DNA from: Rotaria socialis
Taxonomy: Eukaryota; Rotifera; Eurotatoria; Philodinida; Philodinidae
Reading direction: 5' to 3'
Assembly: GCA_905331475.1 (NCBI GenBank)
Contig: CAJNYU010004323.1
Location: 56,148-120,147, forward strand
Length of the DNA: 64,000 bases
The notes under the pieces are model-generated. The model ran no database searches. It worked only from the letters and a program-made list of their open reading frames with translations, and was not told where the DNA came from. How positions within the stretch are numbered: position 1 is the first letter of the stretch; each line of letters begins with the position of its first letter. This document shows, piece by piece, positions 34,302-51,100 of this stretch. Made by a program: the position numbers and the translations under genes.

Positions 34302-37291
34302 ATGACAGCGATTGAAAGATTAATTAATTGCGGTATTTGTCACCGAAGATTTAACGATCCACGTATATTAAGTTGTTCGCATACATACTGTCTTCGGTGT
34401 ATTCGAGAAAGTGTGTCGATCCATTCAAATTATTTTGAATGTCCTCAACGCGATGGAGCTAAAGTATCGAAAAATTTTATTGACGAATTAGCAGTAAATC
34501 GAACTGCTTGTGATATGATCGAATCTATAGGTAAATACATTAGGTTATTGGTCGATTTTTCTACTGATGTTTTATAGCCTTAACTGACGGTACGATTCCA
34601 TGTTCGAATTGCGATTCGATAGTATCTGAACGTTGGTGCAGTAATTGTATTAGAAGTTATTGTGCAAGATGCTGTCGAGAGATTCATGAAATGCCTGCAT
34701 TAGAAAATCATCATATAGTGCCGTTGAAAGAAAAACTAGCTGAATATGTGCCTTGCAAAAGTCATTCAGATGAAAAACTAAAATATTGGTGTCTGAAATG
34801 CAACACATATGTTTGTAGTGATTGCATATTGGATGCACATCAAGATCATCCGTATACGTTAATTCGTCGAATAGCTGATGATTTGCAGAAGAAGGTAGAA
34901 ATTTTCGAAATGGTGATTTTTTGAGTAATTTCCAATTTTTTGTTTTCAGGTCAATGATGATTTATCTAAAATTGAAGTATTGTTAAAGAGTAATTTGAAG
35001 GAAACCAATACTTCGATAACGAAAATCAACGATGAACATCAAGAAAAAATCGATATGATTGTTAGTTCGATGAAATTCCTTAGACAAATTCTTGAACAAC
35101 ACGAAGAAGAATTATCAAGAAAAATCGAAACTATTGATCGAGACAATAATCAACTTATGGAAGATTTCAGAATTCGACTAGAAAATGAATTAGAATATTT
35201 AGAAAATCAAAAGACCACATTAGACATACTTCAATCAAGTCGAGATCCAATGAAAATAATACGCGCTCGACAAGGATTTATTGATTATACTGATCGAATA
35301 AAACGAATTTTACTAGGATTACGATTGCCAGCTACGCATAATTATCATATAGAAGGCATCGATCAAATACAAATTGCAAGAGAGAAAATTCTCGAATGTG
35401 GAAAGTTTATTGAAGGTTTAACACCAACGAATAGAAACATTGAATATTCCAATCAACGCCTCGAAAGCTTAATAGTTGATTATCAAAGAAAAGAAGAATG
35501 GCCGTTTGAAAAACGCGATTTAACGGATCAAGACATGAAAATAGTAGCTGATGCGTTAAAAGAAAACACCGTAAGAGAAAAAGAAAGCGTTTTTGAAATT
35601 GTGTTGCTCATTCGTAGTTCTTTTTCAAAATGCAGTTTAGTTCGTTAGAGAAAAATGAGAGTCGAGCATGTTGACAATTATGAAAGTATTTTCTTTTTTT
35701 TATCCCTGTAAATTTACGCTACCGTAGCTAACTTTGGTCTGATTATATGCCTTGTTATTCTATGATTGAAAAGGATTTAACACTCGTTTTGAGCACAGGA
35801 CAAGATTTTCTACTCTAACCTGTCCTGACCGATGTTCATCTCACGAGGGAACATATCCACGAGAAGAAAGCATTTTTTGAGCTGAAATTTTTCCAAAGGT
35901 TCGACTCATAAGTAGAGCTGTCCTATGGACGAAATTCCGGTAAAATGCCTATAATTCGCGACAAAAACCTATGGGTATTTGTCCTTTTGGAGTTTTTCAT
36001 ACCTCAATAGGGTCGACCACATGCATGAAGTCCGATCCGAAACAACGATTTATCAGTTAGATATGTTCTCTCGTGAATAGACACTGCCGACTTCAGTAGA
36101 TAAATCACTGATTGTACTTGTTATAAGCAGTTCGAGCATGTTTATTATTTGAAAACTACAGAATTATATTCAACAATTTTGTTTTTGTCGTACAGGTAGT
36201 TACTAAACTTGACCTCTCACAATGCAAAATCGACGATCAAGGAATAGAATATCTAGCTGATGCTCTCAGACAAAATAAAGTAATAAAAGACATTATTGTC
36301 TTCGTTGTGAAATATTTCTCTTGATAAATAGACACTAAAATCGCTTGATTTACATAAAAATCAAATAAACGATTACGGAATGCAATATTTAGCTGAAGCG
36401 CTTACATACAACAAAGTAGTTAACATTTATCATTCTTATTTTCATCGTATAAATCCTAATTTTCGTTAGACATTAACTAAACTTGATCTCTCTCAAAATA
36501 TAATTACTGATCAAGGAATTCAATCTTTGTCTAATATGCTTCAACAAAATCAAGTATTATAAATACTTATCAATTTCATCTGTTTTCTTATATATTTCTT
36601 TTATTTCTCACAGACACTCACTGTCATTCATCTTTCTCAAAATCAAATCCGGGACCAAGGAGCACAATATCTCGCGAATGCTCTAAGACAAAATCATGTA
36701 ATCTTATCATATTTGTTTTTCTAAGCTTTTTTTTTACTTTCTATTTCTTTATTCATGCAGACATTGGAGACTCTTCATCTTTCCCAAAATCTTATTGCCG
36801 ATCAAGGAGCACAATATCTTGCCGATGCTCTCACACAAAATAAAGTACTGTTCATTTGTTTGTTGTCCAAAATCTCTATCCTACAATGCTTATTACACAC
36901 AGGCATTGACTACACTCAATCTCTATTGGAATCATATTGGTGATTTGGGTGCGCAAAGTTTCGTTCAGACTCTTCAAGCAAACAATGTAGTTCTTTGATC
37001 TTTCTCTCGTCTTCTTTTTTTCACAGTCTATTTTCCCTTCAGGATTTACATACACTTCTCCTTTCGCGTAATCGAATTGGCAACGATAGTGCAAAGCAGT
37101 TCATTGATGTTCTCAAACAAAATACAGTAAGAAAACAACTCGTTCGTTTTGTTTTTATCGTATAAACTTTTCATTTTATACAGACATTAACAACACTTAG
37201 TCTTCATGAGAATCGCATTGACCAGCAAACACAAAATTATGGAAAAAATATTCTAAAAATTCATAAAGGACGAGTGACTGTCAATTGGTAA
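34302..37291 (+). CDS. TRIM-type RING/B-box/coiled-coil protein with LRR repeats, 620 aa
   Basis: Eleven exons. Exon 1 (34302-34530) encodes a RING finger from C10 (CGICHRRF, then CSHTYCLRCI). Exon 2 (34578-34894) holds two B-box-like zinc sites: CSNC with WCSNC, and CKSH with WCLKCNTYVCSDC. Exon 3 (34950-35570) is a coiled coil rich in E/K/Q. Seven exons of exactly 84 bp (36196-36279, 36332-36415, 36470-36553, 36614-36697, 36761-36844, 36903-36986, 37043-37126) and a final 108-bp exon (37184-37291) each encode one 28-residue leucine-rich repeat of the ribonuclease-inhibitor type, e.g. LHLSQNQIRDQGAQYLA. The protein is probably a cytosolic ubiquitin E3 ligase with an LRR in place of the usual TRIM recognition domain, perhaps in innate sensing; that role is inferred. 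The intron before the first LRR is 625 bp and contains an inverted repeat. Confidence 0.9.
35841..36077. mobile_element. Possible short inverted-repeat insertion in intron
   Basis: TCACGAGGGAACATATC at 35841 and the reverse complement of GATATGTTCTCTCGTGAA ending at 36077 match at 16 of 17 positions. It accounts for the unusual length of this intron. No target duplication was identified. Confidence 0.35.
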
Positions 37292-38234
37292 TGGTTTAGA
37301 AAATAAACCATCTCTTCTGCATACACAATCGGACAATGCGAATATTAACAATTGATAGTTATAACCCTGTGTTGAAACTTTACTATACGCCATCCGATAC
37401 TTTCTTGTTAAGAAAAATAAAATTATTTAGTTCTATCCGAAATCTCTCTGTTTCACCTAAAGAAAGACGAAAAAAAAAAAAGAAATACTGAACTCATCGA
37501 TGATTGGCTATTTCTCATTGAACAATTATCTACTGATAACAATAAGTTAATCGTAATTTAAAATAGAATCTATTGATTAGCATATTTTTTTTCTCTTCTC
37601 TTCCCCTTTATGTCTTCATCAGTAACGATGCACATCAAATTTGAATGCATTAAAGTCAAAGAGCACTAAAAGAATAAAAAAGTAGACTAATTCATTACAC
37701 GAAACAAATTGATAGGTTCACAATGCTTCAACTGCAACGATAATTGTACCGAGAAATATCATAGGGATGAAAAGACGACGACGAAGAAAATATGTTTTAA
37801 CTTTTAACGTTCTTCTGACAAAGTTTATAGAGCAAATTATCATTGACAGAAAAGAGAGAGAGAGAGAGAGAGAGAGAATGATAGCAGATCAAAGCATGCA
37901 CGTCAAACACAACTGTATCAATCAGTCGTGTCAATACACTATGAGTATCATCGTCTCGGTCATGGATTCAATTAGAATAGCCGAAAGGCACGAAATGTCA
38001 GTTTACAAATTGTGTAAAGAGAGACAGTTCATCAAATTGACGAAGAATTTATATTGTTAGTTAGAATAGAAAGAATAACACGATCAATGATAAGAGAAAA
38101 ATAGAACATGATAGGAAGGGTGGCAACGGCATCGCCGTCTCGCTCATTGCCTATGCTAATTGAAATGAAGATGTTTGAACACGATCATAGATCAGTTTGA
38201 TTTAACTAAGTACAGTGACGAGCAAGTAATAGAA
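37292..38234. other. Intergenic spacer with GA microsatellite
   Basis: A (GA)n tract of about 25 bp lies near 37853-37877. The frame 37767-38060 reads through it and is not considered coding. Confidence 0.4.
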
Positions 38235-39512
38235 ATGATGTTACAATATTTGTTACTATTTATCATTATTGAACATTATACAGTAGTTATTTTTGCAGGT
38301 AAATAAATGTTGTGTGAGAAATTTCGATAATATTCATAATTGATTAGATGTTGATATTGAACATGCTGCTGCGTTTGTTCGTCGTGAAATATGGAACTGG
38401 TGGGATTATACCGATGGTGTAAGTGGTCCAGCAGCGTGGGGATTTTATTTTCCTATATGCGAAGCAGGTCGTTTCCAATCGCCGATTAATATTGAAAGTC
38501 GTCATTTACTTTTTGATCATCAATTAACACCGATTAATATCAATAATAGTGATAATGTTGGTTTGATTAATGTTACCCCCTTTTTTGTTTCTTCAAAAAC
38601 AAAATCTGTATTTCTATAGGTACATGGAATACTTCGTAATGATGGACGTAATCTTTATATAATTATTCCGTTGGATTCTAATTCAAAGATTCATATAAGT
38701 GGTGGTCCACTGCAATATGAATATCGTCCCGTAGAAATTTATATTCGTTTAGCACCGCCAATTATAGGAGATAAAATACCGCGAGGCAGTGAACATCAAA
38801 TTGATAATCGATCGTTTCATGGAGAAGTAAAAAAACGAAATTGAGCTCTTTAGATAAAGAAATAATGTTTGTTTAGATTCAACTTGTTGCTTATAATATT
38901 GATCTTTATAAAGATTACGCACAAGCACAAACATCACCCAAGGGAATTGTTATTATATCTAGTATGTTAATGGTAAGGGGATAGACAACAAATGAAAAAT
39001 GATCAGAGAAATGTTTTGGCTTTATTTTAAGTTAGGTGGAGATACGTCGGAACAATTGCGTAAAGTTTTTCATCATGCTGAATTATTGAATAATACTCAA
39101 AAACCAGCTGATATTGAAATAAAAAATCTTAATTTAAAAGAATTAATGGCTTTTTCATCGGAATATATGACGTATGAAGGTAAACAGAGAAAGCGAAATA
39201 TTTTTTCTTTGTATTAGTTTTCAATTAGGCAGTTTAACATGGCCCGGATGTTTTGAAAGTGTTACATGGATTATATTTAATAAATATCAACAAATGTTAA
39301 GTACTTATTTACAAACACTTTTTACCAATACACTTCGATTTGTTAATAATCGTCGAGCATTAATGATTGGTACAAGTGCACAAAGAAATGTTCGAACGAA
39401 TATCGGTTATGAACAATGGTTTCGTTCTTCAACTTCTTCACCACCACCAACAACAACTTGTTATCCTGTAAATAATATACTTGAATATCACGGTAAATTT
39501 GTTTATTGGTAA
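38235..39512 (+). CDS. Secreted carbonic anhydrase-related protein (CA10/CA11-like), 335 aa
   Basis: Six exons: 38235-38298, 38348-38556, 38620-38826, 38877-38972, 39032-39179 and 39229-39512; all phases agree. Exon 1 is a signal peptide (MMLQYLLLFIII...VVIFA). The alpha-carbonic-anhydrase fold is clear: WWDYTDGVSGPAAWGF, QSPINIE, GSEHQIDNRSFHGE, SPKGIVIIS, and the end RALMIGTSAQRNVRTNI. The three zinc-binding histidines are absent: where FHFHWG is expected there is IYIRLAPP, and the third position reads IQLVAYN with Q. It is therefore a carbonic anhydrase-related protein without hydratase activity, like vertebrate CA10/CA11, which act as secreted neuronal ligands. The order and spacing match that subgroup best. 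No transmembrane segment is seen at the C-terminus. Confidence 0.9.
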
Positions 39513-41155
39513 AAATTCTAATTATTGTTTTTTGTAAAAATATTTAGTTAATAACGAATTTGGCTTGGCAAGAACATAGTTTTTCGTCGTTGGCTTGTAT
39601 TTGTATATGCGTGCGTTTAGTGTTTTCTTTTTGTTTGTTTTTGACTTTTCAAATAAATCAGATCTCCTGGAAATCAACCAATCATATTGAATTTATTCAA
39701 ATTTGATCGGGTGAAGTATTCTGGACTTCGGTCTTTATACTGGTCAATAGAAGTATTGAAAAATTTCAATAAGAATACTTTCGACATAGTCCGGAAGTAA
39801 ACGAGGCTCGCTTGTTTCTCTTTGAAGCAGAACATATATGAAATTAGTTTGGCTCAATGAAACTGGTTAGTTAACATTTAATTATGGAAAATTTTTCGTT
39901 AAGCCCGCCCGCCCCCTTCAAAATTCGAGATTTCCGTCAAAATGATGAAAAACCAGATAAGTGTATCTTCGTGTCCTTTGAGGTGTGTACGATAAGAATT
40001 AATAGAACTTTCAGGTTTTCTATTTCTAAAAAATTAAGCGTCATTGTGACGCTAGGCGACATCTATGATCCCGCTTCCACAAGCATTTTGAAGTAAAATG
40101 AATATCATATTTGTGATCAGCGATGCCGATAGCCTACTAATAATCTGAGTTTGGGCTGAAATCGAAAAATAAAATTTATTTTCATTTCCCGGGGGACCAC
40201 GGCAAGAAATTGTTTTTTTGGAAATGTTTTTTTGACCTGTGCGAAAAACGAACTAGTGTGTTTTGATCAGAATCAAATGCTGGTTCTCATTCATCATTGC
40301 ATATTTTATTACCATTCGAAAAAATATTTTAGCAGATTGCTCTGAAATTTCTCAAAACAGTAGTCTGACAAAGCATCTCCAACAGTATTTCATCAAATTA
40401 AAGAATAAAGCCAAATATTTTCTTTTTGTTTGAAAGCTGAGACCCTAAAACTAGTGACTCTCGTGACACTTTTTTTGGTAAAAGATCACCGATGAAGAAA
40501 AAGTTGCTGTATTTTTAATGAAATCTGGCTATTTTTTTAGCATATTTGAGAATTTTTCAACTGCATGCAGGCCTCAAAACAAAAGAAGGAAAAAATCTAA
40601 AAAAGGATCCACGAGAGTCACTAGCCTCAATTGTCTTCTGGAAAATAAAAATAAAACAGTTGACTTGTTCAATCGTTTTGACAGAATGCCGTTGAAGATC
40701 CGAGAATCCCTAAAAATCAGACCTATGTGGATATTGAAATCATCATAACTACCTCAAACAAATACATAGGAGCCTGAAATTGTTTTTATATGCACCACTG
40801 ACTGTTACTATCATGTGCACAAAATGTCAACATCACAGCACGCCATATTGTGATTAAACAAGATATGTAGGTTGGGCGCCCAGTGTGTAAATCTCTCTTT
40901 CTTCTAAATTTAATATTTTCAATATAGAATAGCGCTAAATCGTTCGAACATTTCGTTTTTATTTCAAACATGTTTATATAGACCAATTTTATATAACAGG
41001 GAATGCAAAAAACATACAGACAAATACAAAAAAAAAATCATTAAATAGACAAACAAAAAAAACATTTACTTTTCATTTTCCTATTTTTGTAATTTTTGCT
41101 TTCTTTGATCTGAATGTTTGTTTCTTTATTATTCACTGTATAAAAAATAAGAGAA
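39513..41155. other. Intergenic region between convergent genes
   Basis: No supported gene. AT-rich; the frame 40518-40748 is lysine/asparagine-rich and lacks splice or family support. Confidence 0.45.
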
Positions 41156-44036
<2,881 letters not shown>

Positions 44037-44106
44037 GATGAAATAATAAATAGGATAGATCTGAATGAATAATAACGGTATACAGTTTCTGTGGTGAATA
44101 TAAAGG
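44037..44106. promoter_or_regulatory. Bidirectional promoter between helicase and unknown gene
   Basis: Only 70 bp separate the start codons of two divergent genes. Both 5' leaders and core promoters must overlap the partner's transcript or coding region. No TATA box in good position is evident. Confidence 0.5.
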
Positions 44107-45355
44107 ATGTCTAGTCTATTCGACAAAACAGAGAAATTCGTTAAATTTAATCGAAATCAATCTAAAGAAGCGCAAATAAAAAATGTCTTTAATCCATTCA
44201 CACGAACGCTTATTGATGAACAACTCGCAAAGGATCTAGGGATTATTTCTAATGGTTATTATCGGAATTGGTAAGAGAAATTTTCCTATTTCGTTTCATT
44301 TTCTATGTTCTTATCTTCTTTTAGTTATGGCGGATTGGTTCCCATAGTAAGTTTGTTCGGCTTCGATTTTCTTTCTATTCGATTGTTTTTAGCATATCGC
44401 AGCAAGTCAAGGTTTTATTCAGTTCTCAACAAATGACGAAATCGAAATTGAATATCGTTCAAAACAATATCCTCTCATCGCTTATCTAAGTATTCGTCAA
44501 GCTTACGATCCTATTCAGCAATGTATGATATCCTGTCGGCAAGCAATCGAAAACAAAATTCTAAATCTCGAATTTTTCTTATATACATATTTAAATCTAA
44601 ACATGGAGATTCACGAAGGATTTAATCGTGGTCTAATTATTGGCGAATTACGAACACAAACAACCGAATCAAAACCAATCAGTTATGTAAATGAAAAACA
44701 AGATATTGAATATGAGAATCTATTTTCATCATTAACAAATATTATAAATAGCCTAAGTGAATTTCGAAATACAATAAATATTATTGACGAATGTGAATTA
44801 ACATCAGATGGTTTTATTCGCCATAAGAAAACAGATAAATTCTATTTATTAACACAAGCTATACAACTTGGTTTTGTTGCAATTAAAGATAATTCTCTAA
44901 ATGTCGACGATTCGAAAAATGTAAAAGTTTGATAAATGAAAATACTAGGAGAGAAGATATTTTTATCTTGAGCGTAAACTTATGGAAAAAACTAGATTTT
45001 CTATTGTAATATTCCGAAAAAATTGAAAAATTCTTTTTCTGTATAACAAATATCTTAAATGATAATTCTTATCTATTTGATTTAGAATTCAATGCTGCTA
45101 AACGATTCGGTGTCATGGGATAAGAATGGAACACTTACTGCACAGGAAGCTATTCCAGTAATTTAATTATTTCGATATGTTCTTATTTCATATGAATGTT
45201 TTTAGTTTTTCTCTGATACTTTTATTTTTGATTTATTAACAACAACAACAACAACAACAACAACAACGCCAACTAAATCAATACATGAATCACAAGAAGG
45301 CGCTCTAGATTCAACAAACACGAAAAGATTTTTACCTGTGATGAATAGTGGTTGA
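44107..45355 (+). CDS. Conserved-looking hypothetical protein, 311 aa
   Basis: Five exons: 44107-44270, 44325-44346 (only 22 bp), 44393-44920, 45086-45157 and 45206-45355; all phases are consistent. The protein starts MSSLFDKTEKFVKFNRNQ and contains AKDLGIISNGYYRNCYGGL, split by two introns, and QQCMISCRQAIENKILNLEF. It looks soluble and mostly helical, and has no signal peptide. The last exon begins with FIFDLL and a tract of ten threonines encoded by an ACA repeat (45238-45269). I do not recognise the family. Exon structure and divergent promoter shared with a DEAD-box helicase support a real, probably housekeeping, gene. Confidence 0.7.
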
Positions 45356-45651
45356 GTAAATTTTTTTGTGATCTATCAAATATTTATTTATTTATTTTGT
45401 AAACTATGGATTCTCTTATTTTGCTACGATAAGTTCACAATAAAAACAAAATTTTATGAGCTTTGTTATTCCTATGTTTGTTGTCATCTGATGATAAGTT
45501 AATAAAAATGCATTACACATTTCATCTTCTATTATTTCATTGGGCAGAAAAGGAAGCAAGAGAGGATGTTGTCGAGAATAATGACTACTGTAATGGCTTC
45601 GCGTAGTCGTCTACTATAGTAGTATTAGCTTGAGTAGCAAGTAACCAATAA

Positions 45652-47372
<1,721 letters not shown>

Positions 47373-48145
47373 TCATTGAATTAAAGTGAATATTTCTCTG
47401 AAAACAAATGGAAACCCAGTGAAGATGCGCATCTAAATTACATTTTATTATGTATAATCATGCATAGACTTTTTTTAAAAGTGAATGCTTTATTATTATT
47501 ATTATTATTTTAGTTGTCCATAGAACAGTCTATGATATGTAATAAATGTAAAAACAGATGGCTGTAGTATTGGAAAATAACATTTCATTCGCATGCGATT
47601 AATCTCGATTGAAGTGAATCCAATTTACATGACAAATTTCATTGAATAATAGACTTTGTAACTCATAAACAACGCTTTTAATAAGGAAAATATTCAAGGA
47701 TACGAGATAAGAGGATTTATTGTGCTTGTAGACTATATTGAATTTGCTGCATGCACTTTTCACAATGGTCGTGACTGAAAAAATAGCATGTTTTATTTTC
47801 CTTCGAGTCTATAGTAAAGTAACAAGCCAGGAGCTTTTGTCTATTTATTCACTAATACAAATAAGTTAAAGCTAACAGTTCATATGAAAAATAATGATGA
47901 TTTACGTATCTGAAATAATTCAAATGCAGAAGCTCTAGAAATTTCAAGAGATGGCTAATAATATTATCTGTTCCAGTCGAGGCAGATCTCTTGGCAATAC
48001 TCTAGTGACATCTTTTTTTCGTTGGAAATCTCAAGTACTTTAAAGCCCGTATTAAACGAATCAAAACGCTAGTTCTGTTTTCTTCTTCGTGTAACTCATC
48101 GTCAGCAGTCTTATTATTCATTCGTTTCTTAAATCAAAATCAGCT
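47373..48145. other. Intergenic spacer
   Basis: A TTA microsatellite (47491-47510) and AT-rich sequence. No gene seen. Confidence 0.4.
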
Positions 48146-51100
48146 ATGTCGAATCCGTTTTTATTTCTATCCGACTCGTCTTCAACTACGTCAAATTCAT
48201 TTTCAACATCGTCTTCAAAAGTAGTATCGACTAGCAATGATTCTTCGCCAACTTCTAATATTTATAAAGACATTTTTGACTATGTTCTTCTATGTACCAT
48301 CGATGAACAACCATCATCATCGCTTATCTATTTAGCTGAATTAGCTGCATGCGTACCTCAAACTTTGGATAAGAATTTTATTGATCAAGCTTTATTCGAA
48401 CGTCTTCGTATGACAGATTCTGCAAGTCAATTATTAATGCCAGCAACAAAAAATTCAACTGTTAAAAATGATTTGAACAGTATAACGGAAAATCGTTGTT
48501 TACATTATTTAGCTGGATGTTATCAAAGATTATTGCGACAACGCGTAAGTGTTTCTTTTCTCATTTAACTTAGCGTCTGATGTAAAAATATCGATTTAAT
48601 TTATAGGATCATTTTAAATTAATATTCGATGATATTCGAAAATTATTTATTGATCTCTCAAAAACAGCAATAAGTTTACCAGACCTCTACGAAGGTCAAG
48701 ATCTATCCAAACAATGGTTAGAATTATTGATTGATGGTCAAGGTAGAGTTTTATTTATTTCATAAATAGAAAACTTTTTTGAAAATTTAGAAAATTCACA
48801 AATCTATGAATTCATCGATTGTGTTAATAATGATTCTCTATCGCCACTAACCGATGAAATGGAAAGTCTTTATACTTCTGTCTTTCGTCATATGTATAAA
48901 ATGATTCAACCACTCGATTATTTTTCTACGGAACTTATAGCATATACGGGAATATTGACTCATTTATCAAAATGGCCAGCGCTTGTTCGCGTATGTTGAT
49001 ATATTGCAAAGAATAAAACATTAGTTTTTCTCTCTTAAGATTATCTTTCGATTGTCTCATCCGAAAACAGCATCGAATCGTCCTGTACAAAACCCTCGTG
49101 GAGCAGCAACAAATGGTCGAGCATATGAAGATACATTAGTTGGTAGTCTTCTTTCAAAATCATGTTTACCGTCGCAACCTGAAAAACCTTATTTATTCTT
49201 TGAAAAACCAAAAGTCATGAGCGAACGTGATGTTGAATTAACAGCGAATTCAATGTGGCAAGTAAGTGTCATGAATTGAATTTATGCTGTAACGCAAGAG
49301 ATCTAAACAATAACAAAGTTCAGTAGATCATATTTTACCATTTGAATAGATCGAATACGTTTGAATAAAATTAATACCCGTCACACGAGCTACAGGCAAT
49401 TGAAAGCCTTTTTTCAGTGTCTTACAGCTTTGAAAAGTCTGATGTGATCCCTCCGGAAAACACGATGAATATACCAGTCGGAAAGCTTAGATCTTCCTAT
49501 TTTGAGGGGATTGATAAAAAAAATAATTTAATTTAATTTCAGCCGATGCGAGCATATCAACAGAATTTATCAAGTTTATTTTTGGCTTTCGTGAAAAATG
49601 CTGATGTACGTAATGATATACTAAAATGGATTGGCGATTGTTTAGTCGAAAATCGAGGTAAATTATATACTTGATTAATAATCTATGACACATCTGGGTA
49701 TTTATTTTAAGGCAAAAATAAAGAATGGTCATCACATAATCCTTTAACTGCGTATTTGTTTGTTAGTGATGGATTTTTATTGAATTTGAATCTTGTTTTA
49801 CTCAATCTTGCACGACCCTTTGCTGAACCTTATTCACCAAAATTATTAAAAATTAATCCGATTTATGCAATAACTCAAAATGAAAATGTTCATTTAAGAG
49901 GTATGAACGTTTTTTCTTAGTTGGAGATTTATACATTTGTTTTTCTTTTATAGACCTTCATAAAGATACACCAATGATTGTTCGCAATGATGAAAACGTC
50001 AAGGAAAAAAATGATCAAACAGCATTTAACTTTATCACCGAAATATTTTTCATGTCACATCTTAGCTATACATCGTCAGTATATAGACTTCATCGAATGC
50101 TATTAAAAGTAAGACGATACGAAACGAAGATTCATGGGGAAAACGTTTTTTCAAATTTTATTTAGATTAATGAAGAATTGTCACAGGTGCAACAAGCATA
50201 TCAAGAGGCTAGTAAATTGAATGGACCTAATGATGAGAATGTACAAAGATTAGAACAAGCCATGGAAAAAGGTAGGAATTTAAGCACGGTTTAGAATGAG
50301 ATTGCCATTCTTCGATAGATTTTATTTCATCTGTAAAAGTTATACATGATGCATGCTTGCCCGAAGATAGTATTATTGGTCTGTGAAAACTACGGATGGG
50401 ATAGTGTGTTGGAATCTATCCGGAGCTATGTCGCGTGACATTTTCTTTTTTATCATTGACGCTATGGCAAGAGGGAACTGAGTACTTTTTTTTTGTTCTG
50501 CTTACCTAACAGGAAGCTTACGCAACGAAATCTCACCCACTCGGAATCCTCCAGTATGTTTTAACAAGTAAATTTTCCACCACATCAACATAATGCCGAG
50601 ATTTAGTCAAGCTACAAGTGTTATATCTTTGAAAAATGGATATTTATTAACTAGTACTTATTAGTGAAAATTCCTGTAAAGCTCATAGAACAGCTAAACG
50701 TTAACTTCATTCGTGGCTCTATCGAATCTGCTGATAGAGAAAGTCAATATTTTCATATGTATTTTACTTTCAGGTCTTACTGCTTTTCTTAACATAAAAA
50801 CTGTTCTAAATGAACCTTGTTTACTCGAATTATCCAATGCTCTATTCACGGCCAGTTGTTCGTGGCTTGTTTATCTTGCATCGCTACCCGAGGAAGTTGA
50901 TAGCGAAGAAACAATGAAAATGATTCGACAATTACCATTAGCAACAAAACCAAATCGTCAATTAAGCTATATTCCTGAGTTTATCATAGAAAATATAACA
51001 GATTACCTCACCTTTCTTGGTCGATTCAATGTACAATTATTTGAAGTAACAATTTTCATTCTTCTTTTCAGTAGTTAAATTTCGATATTTCATTTTTCAA

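Noticed and set aside
39660..39800. Possible inverted repeat GAAGTATTC...ACTTCGG / CCGGAAGT
   Set aside because: Matches are too short and interrupted to define an element.
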